A stretch of DNA of 64,000 nt from assembly GCF_900639915.1 (NCBI RefSeq), contig NZ_CAAAID010000003.1:186001-250000 (forward strand), given 5' to 3'. The notes beneath the pieces were generated by a model. The model saw nothing but the letters and a program-made list of their open reading frames with translations, was not told the origin of the DNA and ran no database searches. Shown one piece after another: positions 6,666-16,378 of this stretch (within the stretch, counting starts at the first letter, position 1; the number at the start of each line of letters is the position of its first letter). Made by a program: the position numbers and the translations under genes. The DNA is from Legionella nagasakiensis. GTDB taxonomy: Bacteria > Pseudomonadota > Gammaproteobacteria > Legionellales > Legionellaceae.

Positions 6666-9175
6666 CCTCCCCAGGATATAGGAAATAAAACTACAACAGC
6701 ATAGGTAATCCAAAAAATAGACAACGTATAAAACCACCATCGCTCAACTACAATCGGCTCATACAAGGCTTTTTTGCCAATATAACCATAGGCTACACGC
6801 AAAGCTAATATCAACGTCATCATTGCTGCCAAAATACTATGCACCATTAGATATGAAAACATCACCGTAATAACTGCATCATAAGCTGAAGAGGTAGGTT
6901 TTAAACCGGCATCTATCAACAACCATAATAGGGTGGCAGATTGTATAAAACCCAAAAAACCAACCAACCAAAGGTTAACTTGCAGAAATTTAACTTCACG
7001 CCCGCGCACACGTTTTATAACCCGGTTAAACCAGAAAACAGTTATAGTTAAAAGCAACCCATTGTTAAATAATCCAATCTTGGAAAAAAGCGCCTGCTCA
7101 GGTATCTGCCAATGCGGTGCGACTGTCCACAAGTAAAACCAACCAAATAGCAGCGACATAAACAATGCTGCATTGGCCAACAAACTAATCGCCATGCCCC
7201 ATAAACCAGGCCCGTCAAAGGTGCGTGAATGCAAAGGAGGATCGCCAGGCGTTGTTTTAGCATCCGGTGCAGCCTTGGGATGGGCACCATTTTCCCAAGA
7301 CCAACGCAATACGAAGATGAGAAAAAAGACAAAAGCAACACTAGAAAGAAAATAGGTGCGTAAAAGCAAAGAAATAAAAATCACTAGCAGAGATAATGAA
7401 ACCAAAAACGGCAGCCAAGTATTCCCCGGTAAATGAATCACCTCGCGTATGCTGCCTGTCACCGGATCTGTCCCCCAAGTTTCACGGCGGCCATGGCTGG
7501 CCACGGCCAGCGCATGCCTGCCTTCGGCAATGGTTTGTTGAAGATCCGGCTTCTCCCACAAAGGATGACGACTGGAGCATTGTGGCAGACTGATAAAATT
7601 GTAAGGATTGGGCGGCGTACCTGTCGCCCATTCCAGAGTATCCGCATTCCAAGGATTGACACCGCAAGGACGGCCAAAGCGAAAATGAATAAACAAATCA
7701 AGCAGAATTGTTGCAATACCTGCAGCCATTATGAAAGATCCTACCGATGAAATCAGATTCGGCCAATCCCAGCCTAGATTGGCATTATAGGTATAAATAC
7801 GTCGAGGCATGCCTAACAGCCCTGTCCAATGCATGACTAAAAAAGCCACATTGAAGCCAATAAACGTCAACCAAAATCCCCATTTGGCAAGAAACTCCGA
7901 GGGCATACGGCCAGAAAAATGCGGCATCCAATAATAAAGACCGGCAACCAGAGGGAAAAACATGCTGCCTATCGTAACGTAATGAAGGTGCGCGACCACA
8001 AAATGGGTATCATGCATCTGCCAGTCAAAAGGAACCAGCGCCAACATAACACCGGTTAACCCTCCGGCAACAAAAACAATTAAAAAACCGGTAATCCAAA
8101 GCATAGGGATCCGAAAAACCGGACGTCCGGCCATAAGGGTAGCCAGCCAAGCAAATAATTGGATGCCTGTCGGAATGGCCACCAGCATGCTAGCTACTGA
8201 AAAAAAAGCCTGCGCCAGTTTAGGTATTCCTACCGTAAACATATGATGCACCCACACGCCGAAACTGATAAAGCCCATCGTTATTACAGACAGAACAATC
8301 CAGCGATAACCGAGCATGGCACGCCTGGCAAAAACAGGAATAATCGTTGACACAATGCCTGCCGCTGGCAAAAAAATAATGTAAACATCAGGATGGCCAA
8401 ATAACCAGAATAAATGTTGCCAAAGGATCGAATCTCCACCACGGCTGATATCAAAAAAAGGCATGTTCGCCGCCCTTTCAAGCTCAAGTAAGATGCTGCC
8501 AAGAATCAGAGGAGGAAAACCAAAAACAATCATTAACGCCATAACCAGAACATACCAGCAATAAAGCGGCATTTGATGTAATGCCATTTTGGAAGTACGT
8601 GTCCGAATAATGGAAACTACCAATTCAATTCCAGTAACAATGGCGGAAATTTCCACAAAAGTCACGCCCAGCAACCAAAAATCGGCATTTTTCCCAGGAG
8701 AATAAGTTTCACTGGTTAAAGGAGTATACATGAACCATCCAGTATTAGGAGCAATACCCAGAACAAAGCTGCTGATTAAAAATAAACCTCCAAATAAAAA
8801 ACAAAAATACCCTAAAACACTTACACGAGGAAAAACAAGATCCCTTGAACCTATCATCTTTGGAACCAAATAAATCGCTAATCCTTCCATCATTGGCACA
8901 GCAAAAAGAAACATCATGACAGTACCGTGCATAGTAAAGGTCTGATTATAAAGATCAGGAGAAACAATATTCTGTTTAGGCAAGGCCAGTTGAGCACGTA
9001 TAATCATTGCCAGCAAGCCGCCTATCAGAAAAAAAACGGCTGCTGTCGACATGAAACGGATACCGATGGTTGTATGATTAACAATTGTGAACGCACGCCA
9101 CCCTCTTGGATTACCCCAAACTTTGTTAAATTCACCATGTTTATGCAGCTGATCTACATCACTGATATTATTCAT
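6662..9175 (-). CDS. ctaD: Cytochrome c oxidase subunit I+III fusion
   Basis: 837 residues: subunit I (about 1-560) joined to subunit III (about 600-837, with RSWENGAHP-like linker and RWWFYTLS near the end). Subunit I carries the haem a ligands His 83 (TMHGT) and His 398, CuB ligands His 261, His 310 and His 311, haem a3 ligand His 396, and the His-Tyr cross-link pair His 261/Tyr 265. It reduces oxygen to water and pumps protons across the inner membrane. Two proton-path residues are non-standard: Asp 263 where A1-type enzymes have Glu, and Gln 339 in IPTGIQLFAW where the K-channel Lys is normal. Starts 25 bases after coxB with AGGAATG upstream. Confidence 0.95.
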   Translation of the reverse strand: MNNISDVDQLHKHGEFNKVWGNPRGWRAFTIVNHTTIGIRFMSTAAVFFLIGGLLAMIIRAQLALPKQNIVSPDLYNQTFTMHGTVMMFLFAVPMMEGLAIYLVPKMIGSRDLVFPRVSVLGYFCFLFGGLFLISSFVLGIAPNTGWFMYTPLTSETYSPGKNADFWLLGVTFVEISAIVTGIELVVSIIRTRTSKMALHQMPLYCWYVLVMALMIVFGFPPLILGSILLELERAANMPFFDISRGGDSILWQHLFWLFGHPDVYIIFLPAAGIVSTIIPVFARRAMLGYRWIVLSVITMGFISFGVWVHHMFTVGIPKLAQAFFSVASMLVAIPTGIQLFAWLATLMAGRPVFRIPMLWITGFLIVFVAGGLTGVMLALVPFDWQMHDTHFVVAHLHYVTIGSMFFPLVAGLYYWMPHFSGRMPSEFLAKWGFWLTFIGFNVAFLVMHWTGLLGMPRRIYTYNANLGWDWPNLISSVGSFIMAAGIATILLDLFIHFRFGRPCGVNPWNADTLEWATGTPPNPYNFISLPQCSSRHPLWEKPDLQQTIAEGRHALAVASHGRRETWGTDPVTGSIREVIHLPGNTWLPFLVSLSLLVIFISLLLRTYFLSSVAFVFFLIFVLRWSWENGAHPKAAPDAKTTPGDPPLHSRTFDGPGLWGMAISLLANAALFMSLLFGWFYLWTVAPHWQIPEQALFSKIGLFNNGLLLTITVFWFNRVIKRVRGREVKFLQVNLWLVGFLGFIQSATLLWLLIDAGLKPTSSAYDAVITVMFSYLMVHSILAAMMTLILALRVAYGYIGKKALYEPIVVERWWFYTLSIFWITYAVVVLFPISWGG

Positions 9176-9200
9176 TTAAATCCATTCCTAAAAACCATTG

Positions 9201-9929
9201 TTATCCTAGTGTGTTTAGATGATTTGAGATGGTGGAATTTTTCTGCAATTGCAACCAGGCTTCAAAATCATCAGGGGAATGAACTTCAACGTCAAGCAGC
9301 ATGCGTGCATGCGATTCCCCGCAAAATTCTGCGCACTGACCACGAAAATGCCCAGTCTTTCCCGCTTGAATTCGCAAGATATTGATATGTCCGGGAATCA
9401 TATCAATCTTGCCATTTAAGCGTGGCACCCAAAAAGAATGAATTACATCATGACTCGTAGCATGAATATCAATCGGCTTTGCCTGCGGCAAATGTAGTTC
9501 ATTGAACAAAGTTACTCCCGCATCAGGATAACGAATTTCCCAAAACCACTGATGCCCTATAACATCGATATGCATAACTTGCTGATCATTGCTAGGCAAG
9601 GGCAGCATTCTGTGCCCTATGGGAATGCCAAAAAGAAGCAATACAAAAATAGTAATACCCGGCAACAGAATGCCTCCACCTATAATTAAATAACAGCTTA
9701 ATCGCTCAACCTGGCGCTTGTTTGCTTCCTTATCACGAGGCCGCAACGCATAGAACCATAAAATTATAATCGCTATGAACACTAGGCTAAAAAATATAAA
9801 CATCCCCCACCATAATCTAGCAACAGAAAGGGCTGCCGGGCCGGCGGGATCAAGTGTAGATTGCGCCCCTTTACAAGCGTTGAGCAAAAAAAGAATGAAT
9901 ATTGACGAAAGCGCTGGTAATCTCTTAAT
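9201..9929 (-). CDS. coxB: Cytochrome c oxidase subunit II, lipoprotein
   Basis: About 242 residues if read from an ATT codon at 9929-9927. A lipoprotein signal (KRLPALSSIFILFLLNAC) is followed by LDPAGPAA, two membrane spans, and the periplasmic cupredoxin domain with QWFWEIRYPDAG and the complete CuA motif CAEFCGESHARM (Cys-x3-Cys-x3-His-x2-Met). It accepts electrons from cytochrome c and passes them to subunit I. No ATG, GTG or TTG in this frame is suitably placed: upstream the frame continues through the divergent DUF2231 gene, and the TTG inside the signal is too late. A TATAAT at 9986-9981 suggests transcription starts about 45 bases before the ATT. No C-terminal cytochrome c domain is present. 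Confidence 0.9.
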   Translation of the reverse strand: MKRLPALSSIFILFLLNACKGAQSTLDPAGPAALSVARLWWGMFIFFSLVFIAIIILWFYALRPRDKEANKRQVERLSCYLIIGGGILLPGITIFVLLLFGIPIGHRMLPLPSNDQQVMHIDVIGHQWFWEIRYPDAGVTLFNELHLPQAKPIDIHATSHDVIHSFWVPRLNGKIDMIPGHINILRIQAGKTGHFRGQCAEFCGESHARMLLDVEVHSPDDFEAWLQLQKNSTISNHLNTLG

Positions 9930-9965
9930 GAAATTATTACATTTTATAAAATGATTGGAATTAAA

Positions 9966-10421
9966 ATGTCTCGAGAACCTATTATAAGTCGAATGTCTAT
10001 TGCCGGACATCCTATCCATCCAATGTTGATCCATTTTCCTGTGGCCGCGTTGCTTGGCTTGATTGCGACAGATTTTACTTACCTTTACACAAAAGATTTT
10101 TTCTGGGCGAGGGCAGGTGTCTGGCTGGCCGCTGTCGGTACAACAGCCGGAGCTGTTTCGGGCTTGATTGGCCTGATTGATCTGATAACTGTTTACCGTA
10201 TCCGCCGCCTGATTAGCGGTTGGTGTCATGCTATATTTGCGATTATGATGCTCTCTTTGGCAACATTTAACTGGATGCTGCGTATACCTGATCCTGTCAT
10301 CAATATTTTTCCTGCCGGAACATACATGTCTCTGCTGACAGCTTTTTTGATTTTCCTTACAAGCATCATGGGCGGACAGCTTGTCTATGAGTATGGTGTA
10401 GGCGTTAAAATAAAATCCTGA
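9966..10421 (+). CDS. DUF2231 membrane protein
   Basis: 151 residues, four hydrophobic spans. The N terminus contains AGHPIHPMLIHFPVA, the hallmark of the DUF2231 family, whose members are inner-membrane proteins often found near oxidase genes; their activity is unknown. I chose the second ATG (9966) because it has a GGA eight bases upstream, while the ATG at 9951 has none. It is divergent from coxB, and the two 5' ends are only 36 bases apart, so the coxB promoter lies inside this gene. Confidence 0.85.
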   Translation: MSREPIISRMSIAGHPIHPMLIHFPVAALLGLIATDFTYLYTKDFFWARAGVWLAAVGTTAGAVSGLIGLIDLITVYRIRRLISGWCHAIFAIMMLSLATFNWMLRIPDPVINIFPAGTYMSLLTAFLIFLTSIMGGQLVYEYGVGVKIKS

Positions 10422-10459
10422 ACATTGGTATGCCTGCACTGGCTTGGTACAACCACTTG

Positions 10460-10888
10460 TCATAATAGAACCTCCAGATGTGGTTTTGCCAACACCAGCC
10501 AAATAATAGCCAAAATCAAAACAATGGAAAAAATGCCGCAAAAAAAACAAAGAACACTCAAATATCTTGGCAACCGCTCTTCCATTCTTAATATTAACCA
10601 GCCATTGAATACATGGCATATCACCAAACCGACAACTAGAGTTAATTTGAGCATTAACCAAACAGTAAAAATTCTCATTTTAATAAAGACAAGTGTTCCT
10701 GATACAATGGTCATCAAGGCCGCAGGGGTAAGAATCAAATTAAAAACCATTCTAAGAAGGCCGGCCTGGTTTTTCTCTTGAAGATGAATTTTTTGGGCAG
10801 CTGTACCAAATATAAGAGCCGGTAAATAAATCAATGCGCCGCACCAACATAGCATTGCTGAGATATGCAATAACAATAGCCAATTCAT
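10460..10888 (-). CDS. HemJ/CopD-like membrane protein
   Basis: 142 residues with four membrane spans. The first span reads LLLLHISAMLCWCGALIYLP, matching the conserved His and W-x-G-x-x-YLP of HemJ (protoporphyrinogen oxidase) and CopD-like small proteins. His 8 is the likely haem ligand of the family. Position beside the oxidase cluster fits a haem-related job, but the divergence from the classic HemJ sequence leaves a CopD-like copper role open. Convergent with the DUF2231 gene, 38 bases apart. Confidence 0.65.
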   Translation of the reverse strand: MNWLLLLHISAMLCWCGALIYLPALIFGTAAQKIHLQEKNQAGLLRMVFNLILTPAALMTIVSGTLVFIKMRIFTVWLMLKLTLVVGLVICHVFNGWLILRMEERLPRYLSVLCFFCGIFSIVLILAIIWLVLAKPHLEVLL

Positions 10889-11065
10889 AAAATATCCTTA
10901 TTCATATATTTTTTATATATCTATTGCTGAAGCACTGAGCTGGCTTTCTTTTTTTGCGACTAACCATGCTCAAGAACGGCGCTGCCCTGCAGTAATGAAT
11001 GGTGGCAGGAAATCCATAAACTATGCAAATCGGAGCAAAAAACCAAGACTTTCACAGAACTTCTG

Positions 11066-11383
11066 TTACTTATAAATCTCAGTCCTCTCTTCTTTTTTTG
11101 TGGCTTGATCGAAAGCAACATTCTGCCGATAACTGGCCCGTCCGATCAAATGAAAACCAACCGGTGCCGATAAAAACATGAAAACTATTGCCATGCTTAC
11201 TTTTAAAGTTACTAGCCAGGTAGAAAAATAGAGCGCTTCAGCAACCAACATTAAACTGACCCCAAGTGTACCTGCCTTTGCAGCGGCATGCATTCTTAAA
11301 AACAAATCGGGCATGCGCATAATCCCCAACGCTGCAATCAATATAAACATTGCTCCAACCAATAAAAAGAGATTACTCCACAT
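11066..11383 (-). CDS. mrpG: Mrp antiporter subunit G
   Basis: 105 residues, three membrane spans; the conserved block LGIMRMPDLFLRMHAAAKAG identifies the MnhG/PhaG family. Subunit of the multi-gene Mrp Na+(K+)/H+ antiporter in the inner membrane. Start chosen at the ATG at 11383, two bases after the mrpF stop and with AAGGAA upstream; the in-frame ATG 30 bases earlier lies inside mrpF. Last gene of the leftward mrpEFG block. Confidence 0.93.
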   Translation of the reverse strand: MWSNLFLLVGAMFILIAALGIMRMPDLFLRMHAAAKAGTLGVSLMLVAEALYFSTWLVTLKVSMAIVFMFLSAPVGFHLIGRASYRQNVAFDQATKKEERTEIYK

Positions 11384-11384
11384 G

Positions 11385-11672
11385 CTATTTTCCTTGGCTA
11401 TTTTCAGAAACAATCCCTGATTTTTTTTCCAGATAATGAGCGTACATGGAAATGCTTAAGAACATAACTAACCCTACAATAATAACAAAGTCAACATATA
11501 TCGTTTCATGCTTGTACAAACTGAATAGAATAACAAAAGCTATTAGGATATTTGTCAACAAATCAATAGCCACCACTCGATCTGACAAATCAGGTCCTAT
11601 AACCATGCGCGCAAAACAAAAAAACATTGCTAGAACAACAAACAAACAAGACAACCAGAATAGAATACTCAC
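11385..11672 (-). CDS. mrpF: Mrp antiporter subunit F
   Basis: 95 residues, three spans. GPDLSDRVVAIDLLTN is the MnhF/PhaF signature. The start is most likely the GTG at 11672, which overlaps the mrpE stop by four bases (GTGA) and lies eight bases after GGAG; the TTG at 11678 is too close to the ribosome binding site. The Asp in GPDLSDR is conserved in the family and thought to matter for ion transport. Confidence 0.92.
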   Translation of the reverse strand: MSILFWLSCLFVVLAMFFCFARMVIGPDLSDRVVAIDLLTNILIAFVILFSLYKHETIYVDFVIIVGLVMFLSISMYAHYLEKKSGIVSENSQGK

Positions 11673-12016
11673 GGCCAAATCTCCATAATGGGTTGTTCAA
11701 ATTTCTGTTTTATTCTTTCTATCAAATGTTGTTTATTTGAAAAAAACATGATATGCAATAACATGTTTTTTTGATCAGCTGATATTTCTAGTGCCAAAGT
11801 TCCAGGCGTTAATGAAACGACGTTTGCCAGAAAAGTTATCTGGGTATTTTTTGTACAGCTCAAAGGAAAATCTATCAAGGCTGGCTGCCACTTATATCGG
11901 GGCAACAAAACGGATCTCGAGACACGAAAACTGGCAATTATAATTTCATAAATAACGAACACCACAAAAAACAGCAGATAAAAAAATCGAATCAAATAAC
12001 TACCTGCTCTAGACAT
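11669..12016 (-). CDS. mrpE: Mrp antiporter subunit E
   Basis: 115 residues. Two N-terminal spans followed by a soluble domain with LANVVSLTPGTLALEIS, the MnhE/PhaE signature. First gene of the leftward block mrpE-F-G, with a strong AAGGAG before the ATG. It is divergent from the universal stress protein gene, with a 140-base shared promoter region containing TATAAT-like sequence at 12031-12036. Confidence 0.92.
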   Translation of the reverse strand: MSRAGSYLIRFFYLLFFVVFVIYEIIIASFRVSRSVLLPRYKWQPALIDFPLSCTKNTQITFLANVVSLTPGTLALEISADQKNMLLHIMFFSNKQHLIERIKQKFEQPIMEIWP

Positions 12017-12156
12017 TTTTTATCTCCTTATATAATCATATCATTCCATACCAGCCGTTCAATGTACTCCTGCTGTTTAAAAATTTCAAAAGAATTAAAC
12101 GACAAATTGTATTACAATTAACATTAACGTCATGATGATTAGGAGTGATTTAAGGC

Positions 12157-13098
12157 ATGAGGCAATTTCACAATATATTGTTTGTAAGTCATGGCATCAA
12201 TGATGAAACAGAAATCTTAAAAAAAACCATCCAGCTGGCTGCAGAGAATAAATCCGCCTTAAATGTTCTTATTATCTACCCGGACTTTCCCAAAAACCTG
12301 CAGAATTATATGAAATCCTATCAGGATTCACTCATTGAGCGAATGAATGAATATATAAGGAAAGTAAAGTCAGAATTAAATCTGGACAATAAAAAACCTG
12401 ATATCACTGTTCATCTAGAATCGGCAAAAACTCCGGACATTCGAATTATACGCCATGTGTTGCGTCATTCTCACGACCTTTTAATAAAAGAAATAGAAGT
12501 GGAAGATAATACAAAAGGCTTTAAAGCATTGGATATGGCATTGTTACGAAAATGTCCGTGCGCCTTATTTCTTCATCGCCCGTCAAAACACAATTACAAC
12601 AAACTGAATATAGCTGTAGCCATTGATCCGTTCACTGAAGAACAGGCCGGACACGATCTTACTATTGAACTTTTACAGCTTTCTCATTTCCTTGCCACAC
12701 TTTATACTGGAAAACTAAACATTATCTCATGCTGGGATTTTACTCTGGAAGTTTACGTAAAAGGAAATCCCTGGCTAAATATAACCTCTGAAGAAATCAA
12801 CCATTTACTTAATGAGGAAAAAAAGGCCCACAAACGGGAGCTGGAAAAACATATTCAAGAAGCAGCAATCAACGGTGATTATAAGCTCATTCAGCTTAAA
12901 GGCCGTCCAGAGCAGATTATTCCAAGTGAAATTGAAAATAAAAAAATCGATATCCTGGTCATGGGAACCGTTGCACGTACAGGAATTAGCGGCTTTATCA
13001 TTGGCAATACAGCAGAAAATATCCTGCAAAAAATTGATTGTTCATTATTAGCCTTAAAACCACAAGGATTTGTCTCGCCTGTAAAGGCCTATAAATAA
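12157..13098 (+). CDS. Universal stress protein, tandem UspA domains
   Basis: 313 residues in two UspA folds (about 1-145 and 150-305), the UspE-like layout. The second domain keeps the nucleotide-binding signature GTVARTGISGFIIGNTAENI (G-x2-G-x9-G-N-T); the first is degenerate. Soluble stress protein, probably ATP-binding. AGGAG is ten bases upstream of the ATG. It lies between the two halves of the mrp locus, 140 bases from mrpE on the other strand and 46 bases before an exported protein gene. An association with pH or sodium stress is suggested only by position. Confidence 0.85.
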   Translation: MRQFHNILFVSHGINDETEILKKTIQLAAENKSALNVLIIYPDFPKNLQNYMKSYQDSLIERMNEYIRKVKSELNLDNKKPDITVHLESAKTPDIRIIRHVLRHSHDLLIKEIEVEDNTKGFKALDMALLRKCPCALFLHRPSKHNYNKLNIAVAIDPFTEEQAGHDLTIELLQLSHFLATLYTGKLNIISCWDFTLEVYVKGNPWLNITSEEINHLLNEEKKAHKRELEKHIQEAAINGDYKLIQLKGRPEQIIPSEIENKKIDILVMGTVARTGISGFIIGNTAENILQKIDCSLLALKPQGFVSPVKAYK

Positions 13099-13144
13099 AT
13101 ACAAACCAATTTTATATTATGCAAAATTTAACAAGGAATGTCTT

Positions 13145-13924
13145 ATGAATATAAAAACAATGTGGGTATTCATCATTTTTGCATTTATATTTCCATTCAG
13201 CATCGAAGTCACTTATGCAAAAAATGAAAAAATAAGTCTGTTGCCCACTATTAAAGCTCCTTTATTAGTTCATATCAATACGGAAGCCAATGCTCAATAT
13301 ATGGTTAAAAATCTTGGCGAAAATACAGTAACCCTGGCGCTGATTTCTCAAAAAAGCATCAAACAGGACACTACAGGACTTCTTGCCTGCTCAGATTCCT
13401 TCACTTTGCAACCAGGCCAAAAATGTCTATTAAATTTAATCATAAAAGGAGAGAAAATTGGCCAAAAAATTACACACGGCCCCCTGGTTTGTGAAACGAC
13501 CAAATCGATAGATATCAAACCAAGAACACCATTCTGCGCTCAACCCAGCCACAAGGACAGCCTGAATATCACTTTCACCAAAGCAGAAACCGCCGTCATT
13601 GGGACGCAGCCACAAGCTCTTACCCTGCACTCAGCCAGCGCTACCCCAGTTAAATTAACAGTGACCAATTACTCCGATACTATAACGGCAAGGCAAATAA
13701 AAGCCGATTTACCGAAAGACTGGAAAGACGTCAAACAGAATGCTAAAAATTGTAAGAATGTTAAACCAGGAAAAACCTGTTCTATTTACTTTATTGCTCA
13801 AGCTCCCCATCCTATCACAGCAGTAACTGTCAAAGGAATCAACACTACAGATATTATAATAAAAATCATGGTCAAACCTCATGATGTAGAAACCCTCAGA
13901 CCAGCTGCAGACATCAATGAATGA
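13145..13924 (+). CDS. Exported hypothetical protein with two Cys-containing beta domains
   Basis: 259 residues with a clear signal peptide (basic MNIK start, hydrophobic core, cleavage near TYAKN). The mature part appears to be two similar immunoglobulin-like modules, each with a Cys pair and a PGQKC/PGKTC turn (around residues 98-103 and 209-213). Proteins with this repeated C...PGxxC pattern are common exported proteins in Legionella, of unknown function. An AAGGAATG lies just upstream of the ATG. It follows the stress protein gene by 46 bases and is probably co-transcribed. Confidence 0.6.
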   Translation: MNIKTMWVFIIFAFIFPFSIEVTYAKNEKISLLPTIKAPLLVHINTEANAQYMVKNLGENTVTLALISQKSIKQDTTGLLACSDSFTLQPGQKCLLNLIIKGEKIGQKITHGPLVCETTKSIDIKPRTPFCAQPSHKDSLNITFTKAETAVIGTQPQALTLHSASATPVKLTVTNYSDTITARQIKADLPKDWKDVKQNAKNCKNVKPGKTCSIYFIAQAPHPITAVTVKGINTTDIIIKIMVKPHDVETLRPAADINE

Positions 13925-14000
13925 TGTAAAGTTATGAATTGATTGCTGTTTATTAAGCTATGAAATAAAATTTTAAAACCATTTAAGACACTGGAAGTTT

Positions 14001-14081
14001 ATGTCAGCAATAATATGTTCTTTTTCTGAAAATAAAGATGCTGCTAATGAGGCCCAACCAAAGATTGCTGTAAACTCATGA
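14001..14081 (+). CDS. Possible 26-codon leader ORF coupled to mrpA
   Basis: ATG with GGAAG six bases upstream, 26 codons, ending in a TGA that overlaps the ATG of mrpA (ATGATG). The mrpA start itself has no Shine-Dalgarno, so translation of this short frame could deliver ribosomes to it. The peptide (MSAIICSFSENKDAANEAQP and six more residues) has no recognisable family. It may equally be a chance ORF in the leader. Confidence 0.35.
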   Translation: MSAIICSFSENKDAANEAQPKIAVNS

Positions 14082-16378
14082 TGATAGCTTCTCTTCTTCT
14101 ATTACCATTATTAGCAGCCTTCCTCTCTCCTGTCATTGCGCATAAAATTCACAACAACAGCCTGGGTTGGTTCTTGGCCCTTATTCCTTTTCTCATGTTT
14201 TTCATTACCTTAATGAACAGCAAACATCTCATCAATGGTGAAATTGCTTATTTGCAGATTTCCTGGTTTGACGCCTTAAACATCCATTTTTCCTTTTGTC
14301 TAGACGGTCTAAGCCAGCTTTTCTTGTTATTAATTAGTGGGATCGGCGTGCCGATCACCATTTATAGTAAACCATACTTCGAAGAAAACCCTTATTTGGG
14401 GCGCTATTATTTTTTATTATTTATGTTCATGATGTCCATGACAGGAGCCGTTCTGGCAGATGACATGATAACATTATTTATATTTTGGGAAATAACAACT
14501 GTCTGCTCTTTTTTATTGATTGGTCTAAATCATGCGAAACGTACGGCAAGAAAATCCGCTATTGAAGCATTATTTATAACTGTGTTAGGAGGCTCTTGCC
14601 TTCTAACTGCTTTCATTTTAATAAATCAGCTCACCGGAATGCATCAAATATCTGCCCTCATAAAAGACGTGGCTTTAATTAATAATTCTTCCTACTTTCC
14701 CTGGATTTTAATTCTGTTTTTAATTGCTGTATTTACCAAGTCAGCACAATTTCCTTTCAGCTTCTGGTTGCCAGGCGCCATGAAAGCGCCCACACCGGTG
14801 AGCGCCTATCTGCATTCTGCTACTATGGTTCAATTAGGCATCTATCTGTTGGGACGTTTTCATCCCTTGTTTGGAGAAACCTTTTTATGGTTTGTCAGCC
14901 TGACAACTATAGGCGGCATAACCATGTTGACGAGCGCATTAGCAGCGTTTAAACAATTTGACATGAAATTAATGCTTGCTTATACCACTGTCATTGCTTT
15001 GGGTTCTCTCGTATTCCTCTTGGCCAGTACTTATGAGGTTACTATCAAGGCGGCGGTTAGCTTTTTACTGGTACATGGTTTATATAAAGCCACGTTATTT
15101 ATGGCCGTGGGCGACATTCAGCATCAAACAGGAACACGCCATTTGAAAAAGCTGGGAGGATTGCACCGAGCCATGCCTGTAACTTTTCTCGCCGTGCTGA
15201 TTGCCTCCGCCTCCATGGCCGGCTTACCTCCCCTATTGGGATTTTATGTTAAAGAACTGGTTTATGAAGCCAGCCTGTCAGCGCCCATGGCCGCGTACAT
15301 TCTTAGCTTCATTGTTGTTATGGCCAACATGATGATGGCTGCGACTGCTTTTATCCTCATCATCAATCCCTTCTGGGGCAAGCAGTATCCATTAAATGTC
15401 AAGGAAGCTAACGTTAACATGTCCGTTAATGCATTGCTGGTAGCGATTATTACTTTATTTTTAAGTATTTTTACTGAAACATTAGATCGTTTTGTTCTTT
15501 CTCCTGCCGCTGAAACCATCCTTGGACGGAGAGAAAGTATTGTGCTTGCACCAGCGGGCACAGGCTTAACCCCTTCTTTATTGCTTAGCGTATTAACATT
15601 AACTGGAGCAATACTTCTCTATTTTAACCGTCATTCCTTGCGCGAGCGACTGATCAAGTTGAACATATTGCGCTGGCTTATTCCACAAAAAGCTTTGCAG
15701 TTTCTTTTAAACATGAGCGTGAAAACTGCTCAAGGATGGACTTCTTGGTGGCAAAAAGGAAGTTTAAGTCAATACATATCTATAATATTTTTAACCATAT
15801 GCCTTACAATTTTCATTTACCCACTTTCCCTACAGTGGAATTTCAACCCAGGTAGAACAGAGTTTCTTTTCATTGTTATTATTTTATGGCTGATACTTTC
15901 AGCAATTGCTTTACTGTTTGTACGCAAGTTCATTAACGGCTTGATAGCCCTAAGTGCATTTGGTCTCGGATTAGCCTTTTTCTTTATTGTTCAAGGAGCT
16001 CCTGACTTGGCCATGACACAGGCACTCGTCGAAACATTAATGGTTATCTTAATTGTTTTCAGTTTATCCGGGTTAACTCAGTGGCCTGATATTGAACATG
16101 AAACCAACCGGCAACGATGGTTAAAAGGGGGCATAGCTATCATTTTTGGCTTATTTATAACCCTTATATTAAATGTCATATTAAGAGAGCCGTTTAACAA
16201 TACCGTTGGACGATACTTTATGAATAATAGCCTTCCTGTAGGACACGGCCGTAACGTAGTCAATGTCATCTTGGTGGATTTCCGTGCACTGGATACATTG
16301 GGCGAAACCATTGTGATACTAATTGCCGCAATAGGCATTCTGCTTTTACAACGATACCACTCAGGGGAAAGTCGGTGA
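14078..16378 (+). CDS. mrpA: Mrp antiporter subunit A
   Basis: 766 residues, about 20 membrane spans. Residues 1-480 are the NuoL/MrpA proton-translocating core ([14 protein letters not shown] near 135, [20 protein letters not shown] near 225, HSATMVQLG, and [15 protein letters not shown] near 370). The C-terminal part has the MrpA-specific block [19 protein letters not shown] near 635-655 and the MrpB-like tail with [10 protein letters not shown]. The largest subunit of the cation/proton antiporter. It heads the rightward block and overlaps mrpB by four bases (GTGA). Its own start lacks a ribosome binding site and may be coupled to a short leader ORF. Confidence 0.95.
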   Translation: MMIASLLLLPLLAAFLSPVIAHKIHNNSLGWFLALIPFLMFFITLMNSKHLINGEIAYLQISWFDALNIHFSFCLDGLSQLFLLLISGIGVPITIYSKPYFEENPYLGRYYFLLFMFMMSMTGAVLADDMITLFIFWEITTVCSFLLIGLNHAKRTARKSAIEALFITVLGGSCLLTAFILINQLTGMHQISALIKDVALINNSSYFPWILILFLIAVFTKSAQFPFSFWLPGAMKAPTPVSAYLHSATMVQLGIYLLGRFHPLFGETFLWFVSLTTIGGITMLTSALAAFKQFDMKLMLAYTTVIALGSLVFLLASTYEVTIKAAVSFLLVHGLYKATLFMAVGDIQHQTGTRHLKKLGGLHRAMPVTFLAVLIASASMAGLPPLLGFYVKELVYEASLSAPMAAYILSFIVVMANMMMAATAFILIINPFWGKQYPLNVKEANVNMSVNALLVAIITLFLSIFTETLDRFVLSPAAETILGRRESIVLAPAGTGLTPSLLLSVLTLTGAILLYFNRHSLRERLIKLNILRWLIPQKALQFLLNMSVKTAQGWTSWWQKGSLSQYISIIFLTICLTIFIYPLSLQWNFNPGRTEFLFIVIILWLILSAIALLFVRKFINGLIALSAFGLGLAFFFIVQGAPDLAMTQALVETLMVILIVFSLSGLTQWPDIEHETNRQRWLKGGIAIIFGLFITLILNVILREPFNNTVGRYFMNNSLPVGHGRNVVNVILVDFRALDTLGETIVILIAAIGILLLQRYHSGESR

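Noticed and set aside
8927-9385. 152-codon plus-strand frame
   Set aside because: Antisense to coxB and the start of the oxidase gene.
9930-10661. Upstream continuation of the coxB reading frame
   Set aside because: It is antisense to the DUF2231 gene, has no membrane or domain signature and reads as low-quality translation; the lipoprotein signal begins only at 9929.
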